NCBI GenBank assembly: GCA_022478985.1
Contig: JAKSZP010014544.1
Coordinates: 124,001 to 188,000 of the forward strand
Direction: 5' to 3'
Source of the DNA: Massospora cicadina
Lineage: Eukaryota; Entomophthoromycota; Entomophthoromycetes; Entomophthorales; Entomophthoraceae
DNA: 64,000 bases
Shown here: positions 20,346-31,642 of the stretch, one piece after another
Layout of the letters: each line of letters opens with the position of its first letter
Numbering within the stretch: position 1 is the stretch's first letter
The notes under the pieces: generated by a model
Told to the model about the DNA's origin: nothing
Seen by the model: only the letters and a program-made list of their open reading frames with translations
Database searches by the model: none
Program-made: the position numbers and the translations under genes

Positions 20346-21798
20346 TTTTTTAGTACTAGATGGTCCCAACCCAAGGGGGGGGGATTCATCGATGTTTATT
20401 GAATTGCGCCTGGGCTCCTAAGAGCCTGAGGCGAGGGAAGGGGAGGGAGGAGGCATCGAGAAAGGGAGGGGGTTTGCACGCCAGAGCCGTGCTGCAGTGA
20501 CAACTGAGCGGGGGAGGGTTGGCGACATAGTGCAGACCTTCAGGGCCATCTCAAAGTGTACCTGAAAGTGGGTGATCATGTGTGGAAGGGTCCACACCTG
20601 CTGATCAAAGGCAGCACAAAGGAAGGAGTTATGGATGGTCCAGATGGCTGTGGCATAGGCGAGGACACGGAGGGGTCGGTGGCAACCAGGCAATTTCTGC
20701 TCAAACATGAGGTCTTGCACAGGGTGTCCAGACCAGGGCTGAGCATGGAGGAGCGCGCGGGCCTTTGGCCAAAATGCGGCGACACCTGGACAGGTGAAAA
20801 AACGATGGAGGTGGGAGTCAATAGGCTCCACACAGCGGGGGCAGCTTTGGTGCTGGAAGGTAGGGCCAGTCCGGTCCCCTGTCCTGTATGAACAGTGGAG
20901 CACCCTCCATAAGGTGTTGGACACCTTTGCTGACAGGATGGGGTGATAGACGTCCTTCCACAATTCCTTAAGGTCAAATCTCACGGAGGGAGGGAGGAGC
21001 TCAAGGAGTCTTGGGCGGATGGGAGGACGATCTTGGGGGTTGAGGCGAGTTGTGACAACTTGTCCATTGTGCACAATTGCATGGCGACGTGGGCTGAGGC
21101 CAGGGCCTTCACTTCTGTATGGGAAGGCATGGTGGATCCGCGCGCCTACTCGTTTCAGGGCAAGGAGAGCCTGGTTCCAGTAGGGGGATGAGGATGGTTT
21201 TAGGCGATGGCCTGGGTGGTTTGTGAGCCACTCCCCTAATGAGGTCAGAGATGCTCTAGGAAGACCCAGAGCTGCTGACACTGACTGGCGGAGGGCGGGC
21301 GCCCATTGGGGCATGGGGTCGCGTCCCAGCAGACAATCGGCCATAGGAACTTCAGGAAGATTGTGGTGTCGTGGGATCGCGTGTCCAGAAGCCCTAGGCC
21401 CCCTTCATTGCAGGGTCGGGCAATGGTTGAGAGGGCCATTGGTGGATGGTTTGAGCCCCAGATCCAACAGCGGAGGAGTACATTGAGCCGCGTATAAAAG
21501 GCATCTGTGAATGGGCAGACGTGCGCAGGAACCAGACTTTGGAGAGAAGGAACACATTGGCCATCAGAGCTCGACCCTGGGGGGTGATGTGCCGCCAGTT
21601 CCAGCTGGCAATCCTGGAGTTAACTGCTGCAAGGAGCATGTCCTCATTGTCTTTTAGCGCAACTCCTTGTTGGTTGGTGAGAACGCCCAGGTGACGGAAG
21701 GTACCGCGCTCAGGTTCAATACCAAATGGTGGGGGGAAGGTGGGGGAGCCGACCTGTACAACTGTTGTCTTGGAGGTGTTGACCATGGCGTTGGACCT
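20346..21798 (-). mobile_element. 5'-truncated LINE-1 copy inside gypsy-2 LTR
   Basis: 1453 bp corresponding to LINE-1 positions ~245-1690, minus strand, with the same 3' end and T-run on the + strand, flanked by 15-bp identical duplications. The similarity to LINE-1 is very high. Truncation inside RT is the usual outcome of incomplete reverse transcription. Confidence 0.95.
20418..21344 (-). pseudogene. LINE-1 ORF2 C-terminal fragment (nested copy)
   Basis: A 308-aa uninterrupted frame covering the post-RT region with CPRCVEPIDSHLHRFFTCP. It reads through the position where LINE-1 itself is frameshifted (CCCC here, CCC at 1126). Upstream RT pieces continue at 21245-21798 in other frames. 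No start codon of its own is expected; it is a dead fragment. Confidence 0.85.
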
Positions 21799-21813
21799 TG
21801 ACCAGAACTCCTT
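21799..21813. repeat. TSD of nested LINE-1 fragment (right)
   Basis: Identical to 20331-20345. Confidence 0.92.
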
Positions 21814-22245
21814 GTTGGTCAACTTTTCACAAATAAACTTACTCGTTTTTCTTACATTTTTATGGTTCCTTACACAAACTTGGGTGCGGACCTCTTTGAG
21901 GAGGTATCCAACTATGTTGGCCACTACATACTATCCCAAATCACGAAAGTTTCAGGTGCTCCCTTGGGCTGCTCACGTCCCCTCCAGATCGAGGCACCCA
22001 AGCCTCCTAGCACTAATTTACACCCGATTATGGACTCCCCTCTGGGATCCACTCAAGTGGTGTTGTTTCTCGCTTACCTGATACTGTATACCACAATCTA
22101 CACCCTTGCCTTGGGTCCCTTTTGTACTGGCACCATTTGAGGTGCCTTGTTTCCCATTCTCCTATTTGCTAGTTCCCTAGAAGTGTGGGTTTGCATCTCA
22201 CACCACCTTGCTGGGAATGAGAGAGTTACAGATACTCTCTTAACA

Positions 22246-22250
22246 ATAAT
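22246..22250. repeat. gypsy-2 target-site duplication (3')
   Basis: ATAAT versus ATAAC at 13937-13941. Confidence 0.65.
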
Positions 22251-22795
22251 CTCATAATGATTTCTGCAAAGAACTGGGAGGAGTGCAATCAAATTGCCCA
22301 CAAGTATGCCTCCAAAGAAAATTAAGATTTGCTTCAAATTGACCACAATTGAATATATGGATCTGCTTTCAAAACTCAGATGTAACTCACCCACTTGACT
22401 GCAAATTTTCACCCATTGGGTGGGTAAAGGTTATGACACTAACTACCAGATGAAGGAGTTAATTTTAGGCCTTAATTCCCAACTGGTAATGGAAAAACAA
22501 TAGTTGGTTACTTGGCAGATCTTACACCATGAATTTAAATCCAGTAAGCATAGCAGACTGAACTACCCGCACAAAGACTGCCCCATCTGAACTGAACTGG
22601 AAGCAGATATTGGCCATCATTACTACAAATATTCCATGTTCCATAAGGTATTGGTCTATGATGAGGTACATCCTCTCAGGTGAAGTCACCACTGGAGATG
22701 TATCTGTTGCAGGACTTTTGTGATAACCCTGAGAACAAACCCAATCCAATTATGAGCCTTCTTTTACCATCATTGTGTATTGGTAATACACTCAT
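22251..22795 (+). other. Decayed sequence between gypsy-2 and gypsy-3
   Basis: Interrupted + strand frames that may continue LINE-X or another old repeat; similar character resumes at 42070 after gypsy-3. No domain recognised. Confidence 0.35.
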
Positions 22796-22800
22796 CTTGT
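22796..22800. repeat. gypsy-3 target-site duplication (left)
   Basis: CTTGT versus CTTAT at 42065-42069, one transition apart. Confidence 0.6.
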
Positions 22801-23422
22801 TATTGGAATTTCATGAGAAATTATGATAATCAGGTGCTACAAAGGCTACTAAACTATTAGTTCCATGGCTCGAGCAAAGATTGACACAATTGCAATGAAG
22901 TTAACAGTTCTGTTGCAATAATTGATTTCAATAGGAAATACAGAATACTGTATGAAAATAGACCAAAATTAGGCTATGTGAGACAAGAATTGAGGTATTT
23001 TATTAATTAAAAATCAGAGATGTTTATAGAGGAAATTTAGTGGTTCTTCACGAGGATTTCTGTGATTCTCCTAAGGTAAAATCTTTCCTAACAGATGACC
23101 AATATTGCTTAATATTATTTTCATTAATATACTTGTGATGGTCAGATCTGATAGAGCTCTTATTATATGTGATTGACCTTCTTAGCGAGGGCTTAGCCCC
23201 TTTGAAAGCTTAGTCATTTCAGATTGCTTAGTTGTCTTGTATTTCTGAGCTTCTTTGGATTGCTTATCTTCACACATCGTAGGAGGCTGATAACTCTGAA
23301 GGGTCTTTCTTTGGTCAAATTGAGAATTGGAAATACACGTCATGGATTTTACAATTTCGTTAGACCAAGATATCAAATCTCAATCTGGAGTAATTCTGGT
23401 CATCTTAGTTGTATCTCCAACA
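22801..23422 (-). repeat. gypsy-3 3' LTR
   Basis: 622 bp, matching 41443-42064 with scattered substitutions. Confidence 0.9.
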
Positions 23423-23437
23423 ATGCCCCCCTCAAGA
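23423..23437 (-). promoter_or_regulatory. gypsy-3 polypurine tract
   Basis: On the minus strand a G-rich purine run (TTGAGGGGGGCAT) directly precedes the 3' LTR. Confidence 0.7.
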
Positions 23438-23724
23438 TCTTGCCTAGGGGGCACATATTTGTGAAAAAACCTACTATGCACTCTATTGATAACAGTACCA
23501 GTATCAATAGCGGCAATGGAGTATTCATTACCCTGACAATAAACAGTATGATAAAGACCAGCCCATAAGGTGTCCAATTTGTGAATTCTTCCTCCCGGCC
23601 TATGGTGGTAGAAGAGTACAAGATCCCTGACTTAATATTCTGGTAACATAAGTCTACTAGCGTTGTTCTGGTACCTTCCTCTAAGGTGGTAGCAGAAAGG
23701 GAACTTGAAAGCTAATGCTTGTAA

Positions 23725-24680
23725 TCAGATGATTTCATCAGCTAATCTCCTCATAGCTAAATCAGTAATTTGTGGGGTAACCTCATCAATCATAGGCTGT
23801 ACACTTGAGGGGAGAATAGGTTCCCAACTATATAAAGCTTTAAAAAGAGATATTCCAATAATACGATGGTAACTAACTCTGTAGGCTAACATCGCACTAG
23901 GTAAGTAAAGATTTGCACCTACTAGGATCATTTGAGGCCATCTTTCAAAGAATGGCTACAAGGGTACCATTTGCTTATTTGACCACACCATTAGTAGAAG
24001 GATTATAAGAGGTTTTAAAGGACTGATAATACCCATTAGTTTGGTAAGCTCAGCTACCACCTGAGAAATGAAGTCAGTCCCATCATCTGATAACAGGACT
24101 TTTGGGCTACCGTGCCTGGTGAAAACTTGCTTGAAAAGAAAGGATGCCGTCACATTAGCGGTGACTGTGGAATCTGAAATAGCTTCAATCCATTTAGTAA
24201 AATGGTCGATAGCTAACAGAATATATTGATGTCCATAGGTGGCCATAGGGAGAGGACCCACCACATCAATACTCACAGTAGAGAAGGGTTTGGAAGGTCC
24301 CACAATTTGGTGATGGAACATTGGATTTCCACCACGTTGTTGTTGGCACTTAAGACATTATTCCAGCACATTGTGTACAGATTCCAGCATGTTATCCCAG
24401 TAACAATGATTTTTAACCACTGTAGGGTCTTAGCGACAGCTCCATGACCTACAGTTTGGTGGGCCTCCATAATAGTGTCAGTCCTCAAAGAGGGCCAAAT
24501 AAAGGGCAACCACTTAGATCCCAACTTTTTATATAATGAACCTTCTTTAACCTGAGTGTCTTTGGTTAAGGATTGTAACTTTGAAATAACATCCTTAGAT
24601 TCACGGAACAAGAGCTCAGGTCTACCAATCAGGTCATAAATGCGATCTTCCTCTTCAGAGAATAATGTTAAGATAGGCAA
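23725..24680 (-). pseudogene. gypsy-3 integrase
   Basis: Frames 24273-24680, 23956-24321 and 23725-23931. The zinc-binding region shows EAHQTVGHGAVAKTLQW and a decayed Cys pair. The catalytic core shows SIDVVGPLPMATYGHQY (first Asp) and VLLSDDGTDFIS (second Asp). The Glu block near 23970 is degraded. The tail (YRVSYHRIIGISLFKALYSWEP) is the conserved region before the C-terminal domain. No chromodomain seen. Confidence 0.85.
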
Positions 24681-24827
24681 TCAAGAAAATCCATCAGCAT
24701 TTTGATGTATAGCTCCAGCACGATGTTGAAATAATAAAGTTGTAATTTTAAAGCTCTAAAGCCCATCTATCTAAGCGCCCATCAGGATCCTTTATTTTTT
24801 GCAACCACTTCAAAGAAGCGTGATCCG

Positions 24828-25126
24828 TTACAATAGTGAAATGCTTGCCATATAGATAAAAGCGGAAATGCTAATGGCAGACAACACAGCAAGGCATTCT
24901 CTCTTGGTAAATCTATAATTGTGTTCAGCCTTAGAAAGGGTTTTACTATAGTATGTGATGGGGTGATCAACCAGATTGGTATCATGTTGATTTAGAATGG
25001 CCCCAATAGAAATATCACTGGCATTAATAAATAGTATAAAAGGTTTGTAAAAGTCAGTATGGGATAAGATTGGTGCACTCATTAAGGCTTGGCGCAACAG
25101 ATCAAAAGAAGTTGCTGTGATTCTTC
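24828..25126 (-). pseudogene. gypsy-3 RNase H
   Basis: FILFINASDISIGAILNQ (first catalytic Asp now Asn), ITYYSKTLSKAEHNY and FTKRECLAVL. It is separated from RT by the gypsy-5 insertion, with which it shares the CCATA duplication at 25127-25131. Confidence 0.82.
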
Positions 25127-25131
25127 CCATA
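25127..25131. repeat. gypsy-5 target-site duplication (left)
   Basis: CCATA, identical to 32772-32776. Confidence 0.88.
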
Positions 25132-26260
25132 TGTAACAATTTACTCTTTGGTTGTTATAAGCAAGCAACCCAGTAACCTTTTTACTGCACAGGTTCAGTT
25201 TCCTCGTGCACTTTGTCACGTTGTATAGAATGTATTATCAATCAATAATAGTATGGAGACTATTATCTGCAGCTGAGTGTGAAATTATATTTTGGCCCAA
25301 AGCTTGGCCAGTATTTCTAATTAAATACTCATAAAGTTGTACTCATAGGGATTTATTCCCTATACTCTTATCCACCTGATCTTTGCTAAGATACCCTGGT
25401 GACAGTCTCTTTCAGCCCAACACACAGTTGGCAGCTATCCCTGATTGTGGTTCCTTCTTCTCTAGATCCCCACTCGGATCTTTACTCCTCTCTGAGAGTC
25501 TTCCAATTATTGCCCTCTGCAATAATATCCTTGAGACAGAAAAACAAAATAGAATCTGATAGTCTAACTATACACTGAATTTATAATATTACTGTAAACT
25601 CTAAACTCTGTAAAGTACTTTTTTATTATAGTAAATCCTAGGGAATATATAGTGGGGAATTCAGCTGTCTACCCTTGGTTGACACCTCTTTTATGAAATG
25701 GCAGCCATTGCCATTGAATCACCCATCCTCATATTGTCAGTGATGATCTTCCCCATCCTGGCTAGGATTCCATCATTTGACTTTTTGATACCTCAAATGG
25801 AAAGAGTCAGAAAACATGTCCCTAATGTTTTCCTCTTGATCCAAGTGAACCAACCATATTTGGCTAGCGACCTGCTTAGGTAATGGGACTTATTATCCAT
25901 TATGGCAGGTCACTCACCAACCAATCAATTTGCTAGTTGCAGGCGGCATTATTCATCTCGCAACTTACTATTCATTCCTAATCAGTCAGTGATGAAACCT
26001 GACTAATCCCAATCGGTACACCTGATAGTTAATCAATAGCAGATACCCCTATTTCGTTGGCAACTCTGCTCAATGAGATCTTAAGTATTCATCCCAATCA
26101 ATCCCTGATAAATATGATCAGGCGAATATCCCAAAATCCTTCAAATGTAGTTCCTCTGAAACTTGAGCCAACTGTTATCCGATTCACTTCGCCTTAGGGA
26201 ATTTTCCCTAGTGATACCAGGTAATCTAGCAGGCTGGGAATATGGGCAAAAATCCCAACA
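25132..26260 (-). repeat. gypsy-5 3' LTR
   Basis: 1129 bp, ends TGTAAC...CCAACA on the + strand; matches 31643-32771 with ~5-6% differences by eye. Confidence 0.9.
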
Positions 26261-26280
26261 CATCCCCCCTCTTGCCTAGA
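26261..26280 (-). promoter_or_regulatory. gypsy-5 polypurine tract
   Basis: Minus strand AAGAGGGGGGATG abuts the LTR. Gypsy-6 has a matching tract at 61934-61950. Confidence 0.75.
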
Positions 26281-26799
26281 TTTCCAGCGAGAAAAGGACT
26301 GGGGCATGAGAACACCACTTTGGACACCTGGTCAAATACTTCATTGGTTCAAGCGTGTTACACTCGTCAATCCTCAACGCTGCTTGGGATGACCTTTGGC
26401 ATATGGCGTTCTTCCTCTTCCTCCTCACTACCACCTTCTCAGAGCGCAGTCCCCACAATCTACTGTCATGCCAGGCTGATCGATTTACTTGTGATGATAT
26501 TAGTCCCAGGATCCAGTTTTCCCCCCATCAGGGTATAAGACCCACTGTCATATTCAGGATTCTTGGTCTGGCGTCCTTGATTTCCTGATTTTCTCCTCAT
26601 CCTAGATAGGAGACTCTTGCCATCATTGTTCATTTAATGGCTTAATTAAAATATTTATTTCTATTCGCCCTTGTTATTTCTCTCATAACCTCTTGGCTTA
26701 AGTCATTCCTAATTCTTCCCTTGGAGAGCTTATCTCATTAATTTGAGATTAATTTCTCCAAAATGGAGCTTAATGGATTGTAGAGTGCATAATGTCAAC

Positions 26800-26809
26800 T
26801 TCTATATAA
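26800..26809 (+). promoter_or_regulatory. TATA-like box before antisense ORF of gypsy-5
   Basis: CTATATAAG about 30-35 bp upstream of the ATG at 26840, on the strand opposite to pol. Promoter function is inferred. Confidence 0.35.
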
Positions 26810-26839
26810 GTCTGACATCCCCCCTCTTATCCAGCTCAT

Positions 26840-27800
26840 ATGTCAAATTTTGAGTTGTGCTACCAGCAGCTCCTAAATAGTTTGTCTGATACAGACATCC
26901 GCCTCTTACAGCAGATGAGTCAGGATGCTCAGTTGAACCTCTTTTATGGTCCTTCCAGGTCTCATATGCCTAGTCTGGCGCCAGTGGCTAGTCCTTCCAT
27001 CAAATTACTGGAAACGGTAATTAATCCCTCCAAAACCAGGCTGGCTATCATTTTGAACAACTCTCAGCTGACTCTTCTTCTGCTGTCAATTCCAAAGTTG
27101 GACTTCAAAACTCTCCTGGATTTGGCTCCTTTTGCTGGTGCTCCAAACATCGCCATAGATGCTCTGGAGATTATGCCAGTTGCTCTGGATCGTTAGTTTC
27201 TTGCTGGGCTGGACCTGCTCCCTGAGTTCCTCTTCCAACTCAGTCAATTTTACAAACCCGCTGTTTTGGTCTCTGAGCTCTCAATTGGTAACATTATTCA
27301 CTTCAAGCTCCCCTACGTTAAACTCTGGGCCCAAGTCACCAAGGCTTTGACTTTAGTTCTGAATCCCTCTGATCTTTATAACCTTCTGGATTGGGATACT
27401 GCCACTTATGCTCTTCGCTTTGCTGGCCAAGTTCTTTGAAGTTGGTCCACAAAGCTTCCAGCCTCACCTGGGTTCCGCCATTCATTCAGCTTTAGCCCAT
27501 GAAGCCCATAGTTGCTGCTTGCAGGATGAAATCCATTCCCTGCATGACTATCTCTTCTCCGGCGCTTCCCATCAGTATCTTCCACATATGGCGTTGATAG
27601 GGGGCATGATTCAGCAACCCCATCAAGAATCCCTTTTTTGTTGCCAGCCCATATGTCTGGTGTCCTTGATGAAGCCCAATGGCAGGCACTCAGGACTAAT
27701 CTTCTGGCTCTGGTACCATATCAGGATTACTCAGGATTATTCACTGATTGCCTCTTTTTATACTGTTGATTTCCTCCCCACTCCAGGGTTTCACAATTAG
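26840..27800 (+). pseudogene. Antisense open region of gypsy-5, unknown protein
   Basis: On the strand opposite to pol, the frame starting at 26840 is open for 118 codons to 27196, continues as coding-like sequence past that stop, and a further frame is open at 27408-27800 (130 codons). The peptide is hydrophobic and leucine-rich, with no domain I recognise. Frame changes are required, so any gene is broken in this copy. Antisense ORFs between integrase and 3' LTR are known in some plant Ty3/gypsy lineages; whether this is one is open. Gypsy-6 seems to lack it, which suggests acquisition or loss. Confidence 0.4.
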
Positions 27801-28269
27801 TTTCCTCCAACATCTCAATCTCCCTTCCCCTAGTCACTTTCTCTCAGGGCTTGGAATCCGCTCAAAGAACATGGTTTTTTGTAGGTCTCACCCTTGCTAG
27901 CATCCGATTGCATATTGATTTTGACGGGGTGTTCATTCCTACCGCGATCCATCCTCCCTCCCCCAAGAGGTAATATAGGTGGAATCATCCCCATACCAAG
28001 GAAAATCAATATAGATAAAAATTATAAAATCATATTGGCTTTTTTCTCTATGCGGTTTATAATTTTTTTCCAATATCTTTTATTAATTTTTTATTTTTAT
28101 TCTTCTTTTTTAATATGGGACTTGACCTTGTTTCAGTTCAGCGGTCCATCTTTTTTTATATTTCCCCCAAACTGGGTCCTGGGTACTTAAACCTGCCAGT
28201 TTTCTATGGTTCAGAGGTCCTTTTTTTGGACTTGACCTAATCATCAGGACATGATCAACTTAATGGTTC

Positions 28270-28440
28270 ATTAGTCCTTCAGGAACTCTTTTATTTTTTT
28301 ATCAATCCAACGCTTTAGATACTTAGCGTGGACTCAATTCACAACTCTTCCATCTAAGAGATTCTTGATGGAGTAAGCATCAGTAGCCGTCTTAACAATT
28401 ACTTCAAATGGGCCTGACCACAATGCATCTAATCTGTTTA
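28270..28440 (-). pseudogene. gypsy-5 integrase C-terminal (GPF/Y-type) segment
   Basis: On the minus strand, WSGPFEVIVKTATDAYSIKN, then LLDGRVVN, a stop, and VHAKYLKRW. This is the GPY/F module after the integrase core. It marks the end of pol. Confidence 0.75.
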
Positions 28441-28446
28441 TTCATC

Positions 28447-28493
28447 CAGAACCATGCGTATTTTTTTAGTACTAGATCAGAACCATGCGTATT
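28447..28493 (-). mobile_element. Stub 1: 15-bp LINE-1 3'-end insertion with 16-bp TSD
   Basis: Inserted 28463-28477 reads ATCTAGTACTAAAAA on the minus strand, the last bases of LINE-1. It is flanked by CAGAACCATGCGTATT at 28447-28462 and 28478-28493 (identical). It lies inside gypsy-5. Confidence 0.9.
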
Positions 28494-28631
28494 GCAATAT
28501 GCAACTCTTTCCCCTATTTGATATTCTTCTAATGCTGGTCAATTATTATCATCTTTCAATTTTACTTGTATCCTTTTCTTCAAGGTTGTATTGAATTCTT
28601 GCAATTTCATATCAATCAGGATACTCGTCAG

Positions 28632-29194
28632 TCAGTTCAGGTATTGCTCAGTACTCATCCCTGATGTAGATTCCATCACTAAATATAAAATTGATGGCAA
28701 CATGGCCTTTCTTCCATATAACAATTCAAATGGCATCTTTCCCGTTGCCATATGATGACTAATGTTGTAGGCAAATGTCGCCAAAATCAGGTATGTTCCC
28801 CACGTGGAAGTTCTCCCTGCGACTAGCTTTCTCAAGCATCATGGCCAGTGTTCCATTGACCCGTTCTACCAATCCATTTGTCTCCAGCTGGTATGGTACT
28901 GACATGACTAATTGTTTCCCCAGAATTTCGTTTAACCTCAGGATCACATGAGACATGAAATTGGTCCCATTGTCACTAAGCAGGACCTGCAGATATCCAT
29001 GCCAGTATTACTTGTACCAGGATGAACCTTACGGTATGGTACCATCTACTCTTGTTAGGGCCTTCATCTCGACCCATCTCATCAGATGGTTGATGGCAAC
29101 TATAATGTACTTGACTCCTCCTGTGCTCATTGTCAGCAGTCCCATCACTTCGATGGACACCATGTGCCAGGCAAATCCATGGCGTACCAGTCAT
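28632..29194 (-). pseudogene. gypsy-5 integrase catalytic core
   Basis: Frames 28976-29194, 28759-28956 and 28632-28835. Blocks seen are the Glu block (QLETNGLVERVNGTL), the downstream YNISHHMATGKMPFELLYGR motif and the first Asp region in a decayed frame. Several frame changes. Confidence 0.8.
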
Positions 29195-29451
29195 TATCCA
29201 GTTGTATTCTTATGTGGTTTGTGCAGCTGGCACTCCACACAACAATCTAGATAATCCATGACATCATAGTTGATTGACTCCCAGTAATAATACTGGCAAA
29301 TATGGTTGGTTGTTTTCCTCAGGCCTCCATTCCCAACAACCTTGTGAGCTGCTTGTACTATCACTGCTCTTTCTGACAGTTTTGGGAATAATAACCACTT
29401 CCCATTGATCATATTGAATACTTGTCCATCCGTAGTCTCAATGTTTTCCAT
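29194..29451 (-). pseudogene. gypsy-5 integrase zinc-binding domain
   Basis: AAHKVVGNGGLRKTTNHI ... CCVECQLHK, an HHCC-type domain with the second His changed to Asn in this copy. Confidence 0.8.
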
Positions 29452-29600
29452 CGCTTTTTGTAGCGCACCTTGGATTTCTTGGGGCTCATCCCCAATTTTC
29501 CTTCGACCATTCTCTGGAATAGCTCATCCACCTGCGGGTATACCAACTGGACCATTGGCAACCATGATAAGGCATCCATGTTCTGGTGAGAAGCCCCCGC

Positions 29601-29978
29601 TCAGTGGACTATCTCATAATCATAAGCCTGAAGCTTAAGTGCCCATTGGGCCAGTCGTCCTTCCAGTTCTCTTAAAGTGTGCAGCCAACGCAGTGAAGAG
29701 TGGTCCATCACCACCCTAAAGTGCGTTCTGTGAATGTACACCCAAAACTGCTTGCATGCGTAAATGACTGCAAGGCATTCCCACTCAGTCACGGTGTAGT
29801 TCCTCTCAGCAGCTGAGAGGGTACAGCTCACATATGCCACTGGATTCTCGTCCCCAAGTTTGTCTACTTGGCTCAGTATAGCGCCAATCACCATCAATGA
29901 AGCATTAAATTGAATGATAAACTCCTGATCAAAATTCAGATATTTCAGAATTAGCGAATCTATCAAATACTGGCGCAA
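29601..29978 (-). pseudogene. gypsy-5 RNase H
   Basis: FIIQFNASLMVIGAILSQ (first Asp replaced by Asn), VTEWECLAVIYACKQF and VVMDHSSLRWL. Preceded by a short RT-connection remnant (30000-30120). Confidence 0.8.
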
Positions 29979-30124
29979 CTCAAGAAAGGAGGCCTGGGCC
30001 TTTCTATTCCATACAAATCCTTTTTTTAATCTTTTAATAAATGGAATAATGGCTCAGCTACTCAGGTGAAGTCCTGAATAAATCTTCTAATAGATTGATA
30101 CTCTTGGCACTCATGCCAGCAATC

Positions 30125-30337
30125 TCATTTCGTCTTGATTAGCAGATTTTCCCCAGTATTGACCTTGTGATTCACATCTCTTGTGTATCCCAAATCCTGG
30201 TCATTTTTTAGCGAATAGTATCCAATACTTTTCAACAATTTGAGCACCTCCTCTTGCTGGCCATCTGAAAGATCAGCGAGTTGCTCTTGATCAACCAATA
30301 GGTTGATGCTCTTGGCTACCCCAGCTGATAATTTCAT
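30125..30337 (-). pseudogene. gypsy-5 pre-RT segment
   Basis: LSDGQQEEVLKLLKSIGYYS ... DLGYTRDVNHKVNTGEN matches the region before RT in Ty3/gypsy pol (D.G.T....H.I.TG). The bulk of RT that should follow is absent, so there is an internal deletion near 30120. Confidence 0.7.
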
Positions 30338-30421
30338 CTCATTGAGAGAGGATTTCCTCCATTCAGCTGTTAGGATTTCTCATCATTTCTTAGGTCTGAA
30401 ACGCTTAGACCATAAAAAATC

Positions 30422-30468
30422 AATATTTTTTATATTTTTTATATTTTTTATATTTTTTATATTTTTTT
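30422..30468. repeat. (TATTTTTT)n microsatellite
   Basis: About five tandem TATTTTTT units. Confidence 0.9.
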
Positions 30469-31203
30469 GCAATGGGACTTGCAACCTACAAAAAAGCTCA
30501 GAGGTCCTTCTTTTCCCATCATCCAAACTGGGTATTGGGTACTTAAACCTACCAGTTATAATGGTTTAAAATCTTATCCTCTTAAGATTTAACCAACCAT
30601 TTGGTTCAGTGGTCCCCTTCTGGGACTTGACCAAAATCTCATGACATAACCATTTAATGGTTCAGAGGTCCGCTGGGAACATTGCAACTATTTTCTCTTA
30701 GGCTCAATACTTCCAATTAGTGTTGACCTTTCTCACTATATGACCAGCAGCGCTGTCTCTTCATGTATAGGCTATACTTGCCAACTTCAGGAAATTCTTT
30801 TATATTAGGCCTTTAATCCCAATTGTAAATTCGTCAAATAGGCTTAATTTCACCTCATATTCAGCAACTGATGCTTTGGATCCTCATATCTCATTAGCCA
30901 ACAGTTTCATCCGATTGTCCAGATCATTTGTCTCCTGAAAATGATTATCAGCCTTCATGGCTTATCCTTAATTACACAGGTCGTTCTGGCCTTGTTAGCT
31001 TCATCCAATTTCTCCTGAATTGATGAACTCGTCTCCAGTAACTTCTGACCATTGATTGAGTGTTATTTATTCAAAATCATTTTCCCCACTATCTTGGATT
31101 AATCATTTCCTGTTTTGTCTTCATATCTTCATTGGTATGGCAATCTAATTCTCCAGATTGATTGCTTCCTATTTCATCCAATGCCTCATCTAAACACTCA
31201 ATC

Positions 31204-31362
31204 CTCAGGACTATTTAAAGCGGATCCAATTTCAACCTGAGTTGATCCTGCTGCTCCTCAGGACTATTTCCAGCGGACCCAACATCAACCTGAGTTGGCC
31301 CTGCTGCTCCTTAGGACTATTTCCAGTAGACCCAATTTCAACCCGAGTTGGCCCTTCTGATC
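31204..31362. repeat. 53-bp tandem repeat in gypsy-5 leader/gag region
   Basis: Three units starting at 31204, 31257 and 31310 (CTCAGGACTATTT...). A single related unit occurs in gypsy-6 near 63335. Confidence 0.85.
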
Positions 31363-31621
31363 CTCTTCATCTTAAGTAGATGTCTGATGAGATGGGTTTC
31401 CTTGCAGCACTAGATAGTTCCATATCTAGGCTGCAAGTCCTTTTCCCTGAACTTGAGTCTCTTCAATTTGCTTTACTTGGAGCTCCACTGCTGAGCTGGG
31501 TGAATGCCACTAAACATGATCCTCTTCCGTTCTATCTTCATTACTTCCTTCAGTAACTTTTTTCCAAATTTGGAAACATCTTCATAGGCACATCATTTTC
31601 TATATTACTCAACTCAACTAC

Positions 31622-31639
31622 CCCCTGTAGTGAGCACCA
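31622..31639 (-). promoter_or_regulatory. gypsy-5 primer binding site
   Basis: On the minus strand TGGTGCTCACTACAGGGG lies 3 nt inside the 5' LTR, as expected for tRNA priming. The same motif occurs at 52349-52367. Confidence 0.75.
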
Positions 31640-31642
31640 ACT

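Larger units (their letters stand above)
13942..22245 (+). mobile_element. gypsy-2: older chromodomain Ty3/gypsy element with nested LINE
   Basis: Same family group as gypsy-1 (shared pol, LTR layout and chromodomain). The LTRs are 13942-14832 (891 bp) and 19885-22245, the latter split by a 1.45-kb LINE-1 fragment (893 bp once removed). Internal order is gag, linker, protease, RT, RNase H, integrase, chromodomain, each with stops or shifts. It keeps the gag capsid frame that gypsy-1 lacks. Confidence 0.92.
19885..22245 (+). repeat. gypsy-2 3' LTR, interrupted by a LINE-1 fragment
   Basis: LTR parts are 19885-20345 and 21799-22245. Without the insert and one duplicate it is 893 bp and matches 13942-14832. 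Confidence 0.9.

Noticed and set aside
26242..26588. Short + strand frames after the gypsy-5 3' LTR
   Set aside because: They overlap LTR and polypurine tract and are not coherent with the antisense ORF that begins at 26840.
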